A stretch of DNA of 64,000 bases from Methylobacterium sp. J-026 (GTDB taxonomy: Bacteria > Pseudomonadota > Alphaproteobacteria > Rhizobiales > Beijerinckiaceae). Shown piece by piece: positions 1-7,628 of this stretch; the stretch's first letter is position 1, and the number at the start of each line of letters is the position of its first letter. A program made the translations under genes and the position numbers. Where the stretch lies: positions 1 through 64,000 of the forward strand of contig NZ_JAKSYC010000034.1 of assembly GCF_022829585.1 (NCBI RefSeq), written 5' to 3'. Below the pieces are notes generated by a model. It was not told where the DNA came from. It saw nothing but the letters and a program-made list of their open reading frames with translations, and did not search any database.

Positions 1-1
1 G

Positions 2-58
2 ATGGAAAGACGCGCCCTCGGTCACGGCCGCTACAACGCGCTCGCGCAGATCGACTGA
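2..58 (+). CDS. Possible 3' end of a CDS cut by the window edge
   Basis: The frame starting at base 2 is open to a TGA at 56-58 and ends in residues HGRYNALAQID. It could be the C-terminus of a gene that begins outside the window. It is only 18 codons, so coding status cannot be judged and no function can be assigned. Confidence 0.2.
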   Translation: MERRALGHGRYNALAQID

Positions 59-206
59 TAAAGGTGATGGCATTGCCGCCTCCTTAACCGGTCAACGCGG
101 CAACCCCGGCTCCGTCGCAACGCCTCCGGGAACAGCTCTAAACACAAGAGCGTCGTCTGGGACGGCCAGCGTCTGGAGCTCATAGGCCCTGCCGTAAACG
201 GCTGAG

Positions 207-252
207 ACGCCACCCCGCCTTCCGCCGGCAGATCCGCAGGCGGATGGCCGCC
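207..252 (-). repeat. Dispersed 45-bp element, copy A
   Basis: Read on the minus strand this copy carries CTGCGGATCTGCCGGCGGAA followed by GGCGGG. It matches three other copies at about 5,571, 5,950 and 6,381, all in the same orientation. In one frame all copies read as variants of LRIxRRKxG. This copy lies just downstream of the minus-strand gene that ends at 263. It could be a REP-like intergenic element or a remnant of a shared coding tail. Confidence 0.55.
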
Positions 253-262
253 AGGTTGCCGA

Positions 263-619
263 TTAGCGCCGCAGAGCCTCAACACAGGCCTTCACCGGAT
301 TCACGACGAAGGCCACGTCCGCCGCCCACGTCCGCGCCCAACCACTCATAGGCGCGTCAGCAGCTTCGGGGCGAACTGCCATCAGCGCGACCACGTAGGC
401 GTCCTCGTGCGGCTTGCACTCGTCCAGGGCGTTGCGTTCCCGGCCGGGTCGGCTGCCGCGCTCCGGCTGCCGATCGTACTCGTCGCGCACGCTGCTGTGC
501 CACGTCCGCTCAAGGGCCAGCAGATCGGCCCGCTCGACCGCCAAGGCCGAGACCGGCCCGGCGCCGGTCAGGGACACAAGCAGGGCTAGGCCCCGGACGT
601 GCGCTGCGCGGCTATTCAT
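263..619 (-). CDS. Hypothetical exported protein, 118 aa
   Basis: No family is recognised. Starting at the ATG at 619, the first 29 or so residues look like a signal peptide: a basic start (MNSRAAHVRG), a hydrophobic stretch (LALLVSLTGAG), then a small-residue region ending near SALA. The mature part is charged, with an Arg/Glu-rich middle and a more hydrophobic end containing two Trp. The ATG lies inside the last codons of the upstream small ORF (612-782) through an ATGAATAG overlap, which suggests translational coupling. A longer start at 631 is possible. It belongs to a run of four small minus-strand genes for exported or membrane proteins. Confidence 0.5.
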   Translation of the reverse strand: MNSRAAHVRGLALLVSLTGAGPVSALAVERADLLALERTWHSSVRDEYDRQPERGSRPGRERNALDECKPHEDAYVVALMAVRPEAADAPMSGWARTWAADVAFVVNPVKACVEALRR

Positions 620-782
620 CCTCGTGCCCACCGGCGGGGTGCGCCGCTACCGCTATCGTGGTGCCGGTGGCCTGCCGAGGTTCGCGCTGGGCCATGCCGT
701 CCGCCAGCATCATGAAGGCGCCCATGAGCACCAAGGCGAGGGCAACGCGGACCAGGATCTGGCGGGTCGGCATGGGCGGCAT
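612..782 (-). CDS. Small single-span membrane protein, 56 aa
   Basis: This reading frame encodes MPPMPTRQILVR, then a hydrophobic segment of about 18 residues (VALALVLMGAFMMLADG) and a polar tail rich in His, Gly and acidic residues. That is one predicted membrane span or an uncleaved signal. Its stop codon overlaps the start of the 263-619 gene, as in many bacterial operons. A second start nine bases in (773) is equally possible. No family is recognised. The overlap and the hydrophobic pattern are the only evidence that it is real. Confidence 0.4.
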   Translation of the reverse strand: MPPMPTRQILVRVALALVLMGAFMMLADGMAQREPRQATGTTIAVAAHPAGGHEDE

Positions 783-875
783 CCAGAGACAGCCAAGCGT
801 AGCAGGGACCCATGGTCACGGCTGCCGCGGCCAAGGCACAGCGGGCACTGAATGCGAACGACCGCGGCTTGCCTT

Positions 876-1148
876 TCAGGAGCGGAACCGCCCCTTCTCG
901 CACCAGAACCGGGTCCGTGTGCCCGGCTGGCCACCGAACAGATCCGTAGCTGCGGCACAGTTCTCCCGGTTGTAGGCCTCGCCGTCCGCAGCATCGAAGC
1001 TGGCGACGTGGATCCGCGCCCCGTCGTTGATGACGGAGTTCCGGTAAAGCGTGTAGGTGCTGGCGTCCGGTCCCTGGCAGGCAGCCAGCACGCTGCACAA
1101 GAAGACGATCGCCAGCGGTGCCTTGAAGCGCTTGGGATCAACGGCCAC
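876..1148 (-). CDS. Hypothetical lipoprotein, 90 aa
   Basis: The N-terminus has lysines and an arginine, a hydrophobic stretch (APLAIVFLCSV) and a lipobox LAAC at residues 21-24. The protein is therefore probably exported, cleaved before Cys24 and lipid-anchored. The mature part of about 66 residues contains two further cysteines (ENCAA and FWCEK) that could form a disulfide. No domain is recognised. It sits 15 bp downstream of the 1164-1466 gene on the same strand and may be co-transcribed with it. Confidence 0.6.
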   Translation of the reverse strand: MAVDPKRFKAPLAIVFLCSVLAACQGPDASTYTLYRNSVINDGARIHVASFDAADGEAYNRENCAAATDLFGGQPGTRTRFWCEKGRFRS

Positions 1149-1163
1149 TGGCTTGGCTTGGCT

Positions 1164-1466
1164 CTATTCGCAGACGCGCACGCGATGGATGTGCTCGACG
1201 CCGTAGGGATCGATGAAGCCGCGCCGCTCAACGTGACAGACTTCTTCGACGTAAACCGGCGGCGGGGCGCGGTAGACCGGCTGGCCGGGGTAGTATCCGT
1301 TGTTGGCTGAGGCGATCGCAGTGCCGGCGACCACACCGCCGAGAACGCCGAGCGCCGCGGCACCGCCAACCCCGATGCCATCACGCGCCTGCGCAGCTGG
1401 CTGGGCACCACACAGGGCAAGGGCAGCCAAGCCGGCCGTTCCGGCAGTCTTCAGGTATCCACGCAT
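1164..1466 (-). CDS. Hypothetical exported glycine-rich protein, 100 aa
   Basis: There is a clear signal peptide: MRGYLKTAG, a hydrophobic core (LAALALCGA) and an AxA-type cleavage site near QAR. It is followed by a Gly/Ala-rich segment of about 25 residues that resembles a glycine-zipper membrane segment (GVGGAAALGVLGGVVAG). A Pro/Tyr-rich linker comes next, and the tail has two cysteines (EEVCHVE and RVRVCE). Small cell-envelope proteins of this pattern are common in Hyphomicrobiales. The function is unknown. Confidence 0.6.
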   Translation of the reverse strand: MRGYLKTAGTAGLAALALCGAQPAAQARDGIGVGGAAALGVLGGVVAGTAIASANNGYYPGQPVYRAPPPVYVEEVCHVERRGFIDPYGVEHIHRVRVCE

Positions 1467-1618
1467 CGCTTGATCTCCACGACGTGCAGACGGCCTCGCG
1501 CGCAGGTGCTACGCGGGGCCGCGTCCACCGGCGAGGGCCGGTGCGGCCGCTGTTCTGCGGCCAAGGTCAGAGTGGGCTTTCAGCCTTAACGGGACGTTGC
1601 TGCACCGGGTGCAGCACA

Positions 1619-1951
1619 TCACTCCAGCGAGAGTGCCAGCCGGCCGCCGAGGCTCGTGTTGTCCTCGCTGTACGGCACGCTGTTAGATCCTACCCAGCGG
1701 TCGAGATGGGCCAGCATCCGCTGCTTGGCCTTCCGTCCAGCCTCGGTGTTATGCCGGATTGCGATCGCCGCCTCGATCAGTGCGGCTGCGGCAGCGCCTA
1801 AGCAAAGCTCCTCGGCGTTTTCGAGCCAGGGAGTGAGGTGCCCGTTTGCATAGTAGTCGTCGCATTCAACCGCAACGTGGTCAAAGCGTTCGCTCAATGC
1901 TAGCAAGCAGCTATCGGCATCATACGAAGCAGTGTCTTGTGGAGATATCAT
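1619..1951 (-). CDS. Hypothetical protein, 110 aa
   Basis: I chose the start at 1951 (MISPQDTAS). The upstream extension to 2035 is AT-richer and does not look coding. The product is acidic in its first half, with YDADSC and ERFDHVAVECDDYY. A likely amphipathic helix rich in Ala (GAAAAALIEAAIAIRH) follows. It has no signal peptide or membrane span and no recognised domain. Confidence 0.45.
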   Translation of the reverse strand: MISPQDTASYDADSCLLALSERFDHVAVECDDYYANGHLTPWLENAEELCLGAAAAALIEAAIAIRHNTEAGRKAKQRMLAHLDRWVGSNSVPYSEDNTSLGGRLALSLE

Positions 1952-2702
1952 AAACCGGCTCCATGCTAGGCCACCGTTATGACTGCGTATTGCCGTTGAA
2001 ACAATATGTAGCCGATGTACACGGAGCGTGTGCATTGATTTCTAGAAAGCTATCGGTGCGCAGGGATCAAGATCTCGGCCGTCCGTAAAGCGCTTGTTTT
2101 TCAATGGCGGCGTGCGCACAGAGCGTGCGTACACGATAAGTGTACATGCTGCTGATTTTGCTTAAATGCCACACGGTTAGATAGCCGAGAGCACAGCACG
2201 GACGAGACGACTTTGCTGGGGCTGGATCTGCCGCCAGCGGAGTGGCGCACGGTGGAATAGCAGCGGACCCAGCCCATGCCGCGGTGATCGGCTGTCGTGC
2301 CTTCTCAAGTCGTCTGCGCACGATGGCGCCGGTTGCCCCAATATGTCCTGTCGCGCCGAACATCCTATAGCCGCGTGCCCATCGTGAGCAGAAACTAGCC
2401 GAAGCAATCAAGAACAGGGGCACTCGAATACAGCGCTCGGTCTTGCGAGCGGACTCGGCCGACGTTACGCGTGGTGCTCTGCTGATGGAGCAGGAGGTGC
2501 AACCGCCGCGCGATAGACCTTGAAAAGCCAACGGGCCCCCGTCGCCAAACGGGAGCCCGTCGAGAACCTGGGCCTCAAGAGGACCGGTCCACCACCTCCT
2601 CAAGAGCCATGCGGCACCTCGGGTGTCAAGCCGGAGCGCCAACTCCGGCAACTGGATCGGCTTGCTCGGCCCCTGGAGCGCGGCCCGAAAGGGACCGTGA
2701 GG
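1952..2702. other. Long region without a supported gene
   Basis: I see no convincing gene here. Open frames exist on both strands, but they are rich in Arg, Pro and Cys and lack start-site support, as expected from GC-biased noncoding DNA. AT content is raised at 1,930-2,170. The open frame of the following DNA-binding protein extends back to a TTG at 2520, but its first 60 residues look like translated noncoding sequence. Confidence 0.4.
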
Positions 2703-3470
2703 ATGGTGTTCGACCATATGCGTGCCGCGATCAACGCGGCGGCGCCGGACAAACTCGCCGTTGTGGCGTCCGCGATGGCCCAGGCGTACGGCGCAGGAGG
2801 CTTAACGGATGAGCAGTACGAGCAGCTGGATGGGCTGCTGGGCGCCCGGCGCCGGGTAGGGCAGGCGGTACCGGTCCGCGGCCGCACGCTGGCCGCCGTG
2901 TGTGCCCAGGTGCTGCCGGCGCCTGCCATGGATGGTACGGCCCGGCGGCCGCACCACCGCACCGGATCGCGCCCCCGCACGCCTGAGAGCAAGATCCGGC
3001 GCCGGCACTGGGCCGCGGGCGGGTACATGCCCCTTAAGCTGGCCGCGGCGTTTACCCCCGGGGAGCAGGCTGTGATGGCCGTGGTGGGCAAGCACATCGC
3101 GGCCCGGGGCATCTGCACCCTGGCGGTGGGCGCGATCGCGGCCCTGGCCGGCGTCAGCGAGACCACCGTGCGGCGCGCGATGCGCCAGGCCGCCCTGGTG
3201 GGCCTGCTGACCATCGCGGCGCGCCGGATCACCGGCTTCCGCAACGACACCAACGTGCTGCGGATCGCCAGCGCGGAGTGGGCCGCCTGGCTGCGCCTGC
3301 GGCTGCCCCGCAGCGCCAGGGCGGATCTGGGCACAGGGTGCCAATCTGTGCTGGGCACGGGGATCGGTAGTAATTTTAAGCCAGCCGCTGCCCGATTTAA
3401 GCCGGGGCAGGGGCCCGCTGCACGTGCGAATCGCACCACCTGGCCTACGGCGCGCGATGCAGGCGCCTAG
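2703..3470 (+). CDS. Winged-helix/HTH-type DNA-binding protein
   Basis: This is a likely DNA-binding protein of about 255 residues. The middle contains MPLKLAAAFTPGEQAVMAVV, then GAIAALAGVSETTVRRAMRQA, a textbook helix-turn-helix with AGVSETTVRRA as turn and recognition helix. GLLTIAARRITGFRN follows and is consistent with the wing. I know similar proteins, with a Lys/Arg-rich linker before the helix-turn-helix, as multi-copy hypothetical or Rep-like proteins in Methylobacterium chromosomes and plasmids. That link is from memory and unverified. It stands alone in its orientation among unrelated small genes. The start is uncertain: a TTG at 2520 and a GTG at 2697 are in frame. Confidence 0.6.
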   Translation: MVFDHMRAAINAAAPDKLAVVASAMAQAYGAGGLTDEQYEQLDGLLGARRRVGQAVPVRGRTLAAVCAQVLPAPAMDGTARRPHHRTGSRPRTPESKIRRRHWAAGGYMPLKLAAAFTPGEQAVMAVVGKHIAARGICTLAVGAIAALAGVSETTVRRAMRQAALVGLLTIAARRITGFRNDTNVLRIASAEWAAWLRLRLPRSARADLGTGCQSVLGTGIGSNFKPAAARFKPGQGPAARANRTTWPTARDAGA

Positions 3471-3690
3471 GCCGGCCGCTGCGCTCGCGTAGACGGCGAG
3501 TGGCCGGCCCAGGCTTGGGAATACGGTACCGAGATCTGCAGCCTGTGCGGCCAGCGGAACCGATAAGGGCTGCCGGGTGTAGCGGGTACCCCCAGCCGCG
3601 CGGTCCGGTGAGAATCGTGCGCGGGTCGTACATCGCCCGGGCCATGTCGTGGCATCATGCCGGCGGCCGGTATGACGAACGAGAGGAGCG

Positions 3691-4536
3691 ATGCGCTACC
3701 CCAGCAAGGCCGAGATCATGGCGTCCGAGGCCCGCTGCATCTACTGCGCGGCCCCGCACACGACGGTGGAGCACATGCCGCCCATATCCATGTTTCGGGG
3801 GCGGAAACGACCGGATGGGCTGGTGTTCGCGGGGTGCTCGGCCTGCAACAACGGTACTAGTGCCGCGGATCTGGTGGCAGGCTTCGTCGCGCGTCTGAGC
3901 CCGCGCTACGACCAGGACGATTGGAAAATTGCGGAGGTGCGGGCGCGCAGCGGCATGCTTGAAGCCCAAGCACCCGGCTTCCTTCACGAATTCCTCGACC
4001 AAGCCCAGCGCAGCGTAGAATGGCGCCGCGGTCCTAATGGGATCCACCGGCAGATGGTCGTGTCACGACAGAGGGGGCCACTCCTGCGCGCCTACCTCGA
4101 TGTGTTCGCCGCCAAGCTCGGGATGGCACTGTATCGCCACCACTGCGGCCACCCCTTGCCCCTGGAGGGGTTCGTGATGTGCGGCGCCTATCTCAACGCC
4201 GGGCTGGCGCCGGACACGGCCAAGGCGCTCCTATCGATCATGCCCGACCAGTCGGGGCTGAGACAGGGCCGGCGCAACCACGCGGATGACCAGTTCATCT
4301 ACCGGTTCAACACGGACGAGCGAACCGTGGTCGCTGCGCTCGCCCAGTTCCACGATGGGCTCTACGTCAGTGCCTTGGCCTTCGGGACCGTCGATCCATA
4401 CGGCCAGTTGCCACTGTTGCCGCACCACCGGCGTGTGCAGCCCGGCGATCTGCCGGGCATGATGCCCTTTCGGTCCAGGCCGTGGGATGTCCAGAACGCG
4501 CTGCTGATCAAACCGGTCGGATCCTCGCCACTCTGA
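3691..4536 (+). CDS. HNH-like zinc-binding protein, 281 aa
   Basis: The N-terminal 60 residues show a CxxC pair (CIYCAAP, residues 16-19), then VEHMPPISMF and a second CxxC followed by Asn-Asn (CSACNNG). This layout matches the treble-clef/HNH nuclease fold, in which the EH histidine and the Asn after the second CxxC act in metal binding. A third catalytic His is not obvious, so nuclease activity is inference. The remaining 220 residues are mostly helical with no known domain. A purine-rich GAGAGGAG stands immediately before the ATG. The next genes downstream on the same strand are a coiled-coil protein (64-bp gap) and an EEP-fold enzyme, so the three may work together. Confidence 0.65.
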   Translation: MRYPSKAEIMASEARCIYCAAPHTTVEHMPPISMFRGRKRPDGLVFAGCSACNNGTSAADLVAGFVARLSPRYDQDDWKIAEVRARSGMLEAQAPGFLHEFLDQAQRSVEWRRGPNGIHRQMVVSRQRGPLLRAYLDVFAAKLGMALYRHHCGHPLPLEGFVMCGAYLNAGLAPDTAKALLSIMPDQSGLRQGRRNHADDQFIYRFNTDERTVVAALAQFHDGLYVSALAFGTVDPYGQLPLLPHHRRVQPGDLPGMMPFRSRPWDVQNALLIKPVGSSPL

Positions 4537-4599
4537 TGCGGTTGAGGCCGTAGCCCCGCACAGTTACACGCCTCGCTCTGATGGGGCACCGGGGCCTGG

Positions 4600-4809
4600 A
4601 TGAGTGATGAAGTGGCCGCCCTACTCCTCGCCCTGGCCACCGAGAACGCAGAGCTGCGTCAGCAGCTGGCGGCCGCCCAGGACATGCTGATGGAGACAGC
4701 GATCGACGCTGGCCATCTGCATGCCCGCATCGAGGCTGTGCAAGGCGAGCGCGATGCCTGGCGTGCCGAGGCCGAGCGGCTAGGCGCACGGCCCCGCGCG
4801 GCTGGCTGA
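4600..4809 (+). CDS. Small coiled-coil protein, 69 aa
   Basis: The product is almost entirely helical with heptad-like spacing of Leu and Ala (VAALLLALATENAELRQQLA) and many Glu and Gln, so it is probably a short coiled coil. It has no signal peptide and no catalytic motif. It lies between the HNH-like gene and the EEP-family gene, 20 bp upstream of the latter, suggesting a shared transcript. It could be an adaptor, but nothing in the sequence proves a partner. Confidence 0.5.
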   Translation: MSDEVAALLLALATENAELRQQLAAAQDMLMETAIDAGHLHARIEAVQGERDAWRAEAERLGARPRAAG

Positions 4810-4829
4810 TCGTCTGTGGAGAGGTAGCC

Positions 4830-5579
4830 GTGCGGATCGGTACCTGGAACGTCGAATACGCCGCTGGCGCCGACAAGAATTTGCTGCGGCGCGCCGTGCT
4901 GCAGGAGCACGACTGCGACGTGTGGGTGTTGACGGAGACGCATGACGAGCTTGTACCCTCGGCCGCCCATGAGCCGATCCACAGCGACCAGCGACGGACA
5001 GGGCGCCCCGGTGGCCGCTGGGCTTCAATCTGGACCCGCTACCCGGTCCAGCAGCGGCTTGAAGTGGTTGATCCACGGCGCACCGTAGCCGCGCTCGTCC
5101 AGGCGCCCACAGGGCCTCTCATCGTATTCGGCACCGTGATGCCCTGGGGCAGCGATCGGGGCGACGCGGAGCCGGGCACACCAGTGCGTGCATGGTCCGA
5201 GCTACACCGTGTGGTCCTCCAGCAGGGACAGGAATGGGCCGTGCTGCAGCGACAGCACCCCGCAGCCGATCTGTGTGTTGCCGGTGATCTGAACATGAAC
5301 CTCGGCGGCAGGCACTACTCCGGTTCCGCCCTGGGCCGCCGCCTACTACGCGAGGCCATGGCCGTCTGCGCCCTGTTCTGCGCGACGGAGACCGAGTGTG
5401 TACCCGCCGGCAAGCTGGCAAACCCACCCATAGACCATGTGCTGCTGCCGGTGGCCTGGAAGCCGCGCGCCAAGGTGGTGGCAGCCTGGGAAGGCAAGAC
5501 AGGATCGGATCCGCGGCTGAGCGACCATAGTGGGCTGGTGGTCGAGGTAGATCTTACGGCTGGGCCTTCGCCATCCTGA
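4830..5579 (+). CDS. Endonuclease/exonuclease/phosphatase family protein
   Basis: This 249-residue protein carries the motifs of the DNase I-like EEP fold in the right order: GTWNVEY at residues 4-10 (metal-site Asn), LTETHDE at about 34 (metal-site Glu), AGDLNMN at about 152 (catalytic Asp and Asn), PPIDHVLLP at about 202 and SDHSGLVVEV near the end (catalytic His). All key residues appear intact, so phosphodiesterase or nuclease activity is likely. The substrate cannot be told. The GTG start is preceded by GGAGAGG. No signal peptide is present, so it should act in the cytoplasm. Confidence 0.75.
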   Translation: MRIGTWNVEYAAGADKNLLRRAVLQEHDCDVWVLTETHDELVPSAAHEPIHSDQRRTGRPGGRWASIWTRYPVQQRLEVVDPRRTVAALVQAPTGPLIVFGTVMPWGSDRGDAEPGTPVRAWSELHRVVLQQGQEWAVLQRQHPAADLCVAGDLNMNLGGRHYSGSALGRRLLREAMAVCALFCATETECVPAGKLANPPIDHVLLPVAWKPRAKVVAAWEGKTGSDPRLSDHSGLVVEVDLTAGPSPS

Positions 5580-5611
5580 TGCCGGACTTCCTGCGGTCGA
5601 TCCGCAGGCCC
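5571..5611 (-). repeat. Dispersed 45-bp element, copy B
   Basis: On the minus strand this reads GGCCTGCGGATCGACCGCAG and continues AAGTCCGGCATCAGGATGGC. In one frame it gives GLRIDRRKSGIRMAK, very close to copy C. It overlaps the stop codon of the EEP-family gene on the opposite strand. Confidence 0.55.
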
Positions 5612-5740
5612 TTTGCAGCTGGTATGAGACTGGTTCTAGGGGGCTGACAGAACGCCGCGTCCAACGGGTAGATGTTGCGGCGCACCTTATATTTTCTGCA
5701 GCGCACACTGGGCTTGGCCCTATGCTGTACGGAGTACCCC

Positions 5741-5905
5741 ATGTCCACCATGAAAGACCGCCGCGCCGCTGCGCGCGTTTTGCTCGTGCCTGAGGCTGTC
5801 GTACCGGGCTACAGGGAAGCGATGGCCCGGCTGCCACGGGTGCAGATTACCAAGCGCCGCCCTATCGCAGACCGTGATCTGCCAGCGGTGAGCTCGTTTA
5901 ATTGA
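5741..5905 (+). CDS. Hypothetical basic protein, 54 aa
   Basis: The short ORF starts MSTMKDRRAAAR, is rich in Arg and has a central VLLVPEAVVPGYREAMARLP. It has no signal peptide or known domain. The frame stays open upstream to 5672, but the ATG at 5741 follows an AT-richer stretch that suits a start region. Coding status is uncertain. Confidence 0.35.
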   Translation: MSTMKDRRAAARVLLVPEAVVPGYREAMARLPRVQITKRRPIADRDLPAVSSFN

Positions 5906-5949
5906 GGCAAACGGCCTGTCCTTTGAGGGGCAGGTCTACACCACCTTCA

Positions 5950-5993
5950 TTTCGCTATTCGTAGGCCCGCTTCCGCCGGCGGATCCTGAGCCC
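5950..5993 (-). repeat. Dispersed 45-bp element, copy D (diverged)
   Basis: On the minus strand this reads GGGCTCAGGATCCGCCGGCG, then GAAGCGGGCCTACGAATAGC. It aligns with copies A-C with several substitutions and a one-base gap, giving GLRIRRRK in the shared frame. It lies upstream of the exported protein gene at 6075. Confidence 0.45.
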
Positions 5994-6074
5994 CGATGCC
6001 GCGGCCGGGTGCCAGACCAGCACGTCGCCTCCCATCTGCGGTGCAACGGCAACCCAGCAGATCGGGAGAGCGAG

Positions 6075-6359
6075 ATGAAGGCGTACATGACACGAACCGC
6101 GCTAGCTGCGGTGATGATCCTGGGCACGTCCGGCGCGGTGATGGCGCGTGGCGGTGGCGGCGGTGACAGCGGGAGCGGGCTCAACCCCTACTCCGAACTG
6201 AGCGGCAACGGCCGAACCGGTGGGGTGAACAGCGGCAACTACTTGCCGCCGGAGTACAACACCTACCTGCAGGCCTACGGACCATACGGACCACAAGGCC
6301 GGCCCGTGAGAGAGCGCTACCGGCCGGCACCGCGTCCGTACTACGGCTATCCCTACTGA
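6075..6359 (+). CDS. Hypothetical exported Gly/Tyr/Pro-rich protein, 94 aa
   Basis: The ATG at 6075 is preceded by GGGAGAGCGAG. Residues 1-24 form a signal peptide (MKAYMTRTALAAVMILGTSG, then AVMARG). The mature part starts with a run of glycines and ends in Arg/Pro/Tyr-rich sequence (YRPAPRPYYGYPY). It resembles low-complexity envelope proteins and no enzyme motif is visible. Its 3' end overlaps the convergent 6353-6946 ORF by a few bases. Confidence 0.55.
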   Translation: MKAYMTRTALAAVMILGTSGAVMARGGGGGDSGSGLNPYSELSGNGRTGGVNSGNYLPPEYNTYLQAYGPYGPQGRPVRERYRPAPRPYYGYPY

Positions 6360-6946
6360 ACGTGACCACCTGCGGCTGGCACCTTCGCCATCCGCAGGCC
6401 CGCCTTGCGCCGGCAGATCCGCAGGCCAAGCACTGCTAGCTTCGGCCCCAGAGCAGCCAGGGCCTCGCGCAATGCGACCTCATCCTGCCAGCCACCAGCT
6501 GCCACCAGCACCGCTGCAGCATGCCGGCCACCGGCCGCCAGCGGTGTCAGAGTGCGCACCATTCGCTCCGTGCTGCTAATGCCGCCCAAGGGTCCGCGCA
6601 GCAGCAGCGCGGCGGTATCTGTGGCGAACAGACGCCCCGCCGGCGGCTGCAGCCCAGGCTGCACCTGCTTGGCCAGCGCCTGGGCGGCCGAAGCGGCCCT
6701 GGCGGCCGCCTCGGCCTCGACCTGTCGCCGGGCGATCGTACGGCTCGACGGGGGGCGCCGTACAGGTTCAGCCGGCTGATCGCCTAAGCGGATCCGGCAG
6801 GTGACATCACGCGGGTTCGGCGTGCTCAACCGCTTTACGGTGGCGACATCCACGCCTTGGATCACGCACCGTACATTACGCTGTGGGGGCGGCGTCTTCG
6901 CTACAGCGGCTCGCACCAGTCGGGCAGACTTCACGTTTTCGTTCAT
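6353..6946 (-). CDS. Hypothetical protein with a repeat-derived tail, 197 aa
   Basis: The ORF starts MNENVKSARLVR (an in-frame TTG at 6952 is an alternative). It has a basic N-terminal third, a helical Ala/Glu/Arg-rich middle (RRQVEAEAAARAASAAQALA) and an Ala/Leu-rich C-terminal half. The last 25 residues are encoded by dispersed element copy C (GLRICRRKAGLRMAK), so the C-terminus may have been gained by insertion of that element. There is no known domain. The AT-rich stretch just upstream (6,940-7,040) could hold its promoter. Confidence 0.45.
   Translation of the reverse strand: MNENVKSARLVRAAVAKTPPPQRNVRCVIQGVDVATVKRLSTPNPRDVTCRIRLGDQPAEPVRRPPSSRTIARRQVEAEAAARAASAAQALAKQVQPGLQPPAGRLFATDTAALLLRGPLGGISSTERMVRTLTPLAAGGRHAAAVLVAAGGWQDEVALREALAALGPKLAVLGLRICRRKAGLRMAKVPAAGGHVQ
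6381..6426 (-). repeat. Dispersed 45-bp element, copy C
   Basis: This copy is the most complete. On the minus strand it reads GGCCTGCGGATCTGCCGGCG, then CAAGGCGGGCCTGCGGATGG, with GGCCTGCGGAT near the start and a GGCCTGCGGATGG near the end as an internal direct repeat. It lies inside the 3' end of the 6353-6946 ORF. Confidence 0.55.
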
Positions 6947-7125
6947 GTCCAAGATGTAATGTATATGGTTCGACCTGATTTGCAGAGCGCTAAAATCCGA
7001 ATTGCTTGTCCGAAGACTGTAAAACTGAACAGATGCTAACAGGCTTGTTCAGCAAGCGTGCCCCGAATGGCGCGCACCGTTCCCCTACGACCCGCCACAC
7101 CGGCTGGCCGGACAGGAGACGGATC

Positions 7126-7563
7126 ATGGCATCTCGCACCATCGCCGCGGCCGCAGCCGCCGGCTTCGCCCTGACGCTTACCGCAGCCTCGCCTGCCTTC
7201 GCCCACGGGCATGGACATAGCGGCCACCACGGTGGCGGGCATCACCATGGGGGTGGCCACCACGGTGAATGGCACCACGGGGGCCATCATGGCGGTTGGC
7301 ACCCGTATGGCGGTGGACATCATGCCTGGGGTGGCTCGGGCTGGCACGGCGGTGGCTGGCACGGCGGCCGTACGATCGTGGTGGGTCGGCCCTATCCGGT
7401 ATGGCGTGGGCCCCGAACCGTGGTGGTCGGGCGTCCGTATCCGGTCTACCGGGCGGCCGTACCAGTCGGTTATGGCCCTGGCTGCCACGTAACCCGCAGC
7501 ATCGGCCTCACACCCTGGGGCTGGCACAAGATCGTCACCACGAAGACATGCCTGGTGCCGTAA
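7126..7563 (+). CDS. Exported histidine/glycine-rich protein, 145 aa
   Basis: The ATG follows CAGGAGACGGATC, a good ribosome site. Residues 1-26 are a classic signal peptide ending AFA. Residues 27-85 are an extreme His/Gly/Trp tract (GHGHSGHHGGGHHHGGGHH and similar) with about 20 histidines. Next come two copies of VVGRPYPV (near RTIVVGRPYP and RTVVVGRPYP) and a C-terminal part with two cysteines (PGCHV and KTCLVP). Histidine tracts like this can bind nickel, zinc or copper in the periplasm, but metal binding is inference. No transporter or sensor lies beside it. Confidence 0.65.
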   Translation: MASRTIAAAAAAGFALTLTAASPAFAHGHGHSGHHGGGHHHGGGHHGEWHHGGHHGGWHPYGGGHHAWGGSGWHGGGWHGGRTIVVGRPYPVWRGPRTVVVGRPYPVYRAAVPVGYGPGCHVTRSIGLTPWGWHKIVTTKTCLVP

Positions 7564-7628
7564 GGTATCGGCCGGGTCCGCCTTGGGGGCGGCCCGGCCT
7601 ACCGCCGGCCGCCGTGCTGCAGCTGCGG

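Noticed and set aside
2067..2717. 216-residue minus-strand frame and 2177-2407 frame in the accessory region
   Set aside because: The products are rich in Arg, Pro, Cys and Trp without hydrophobic pattern or start signal, and they overlap the better supported DNA-binding protein.
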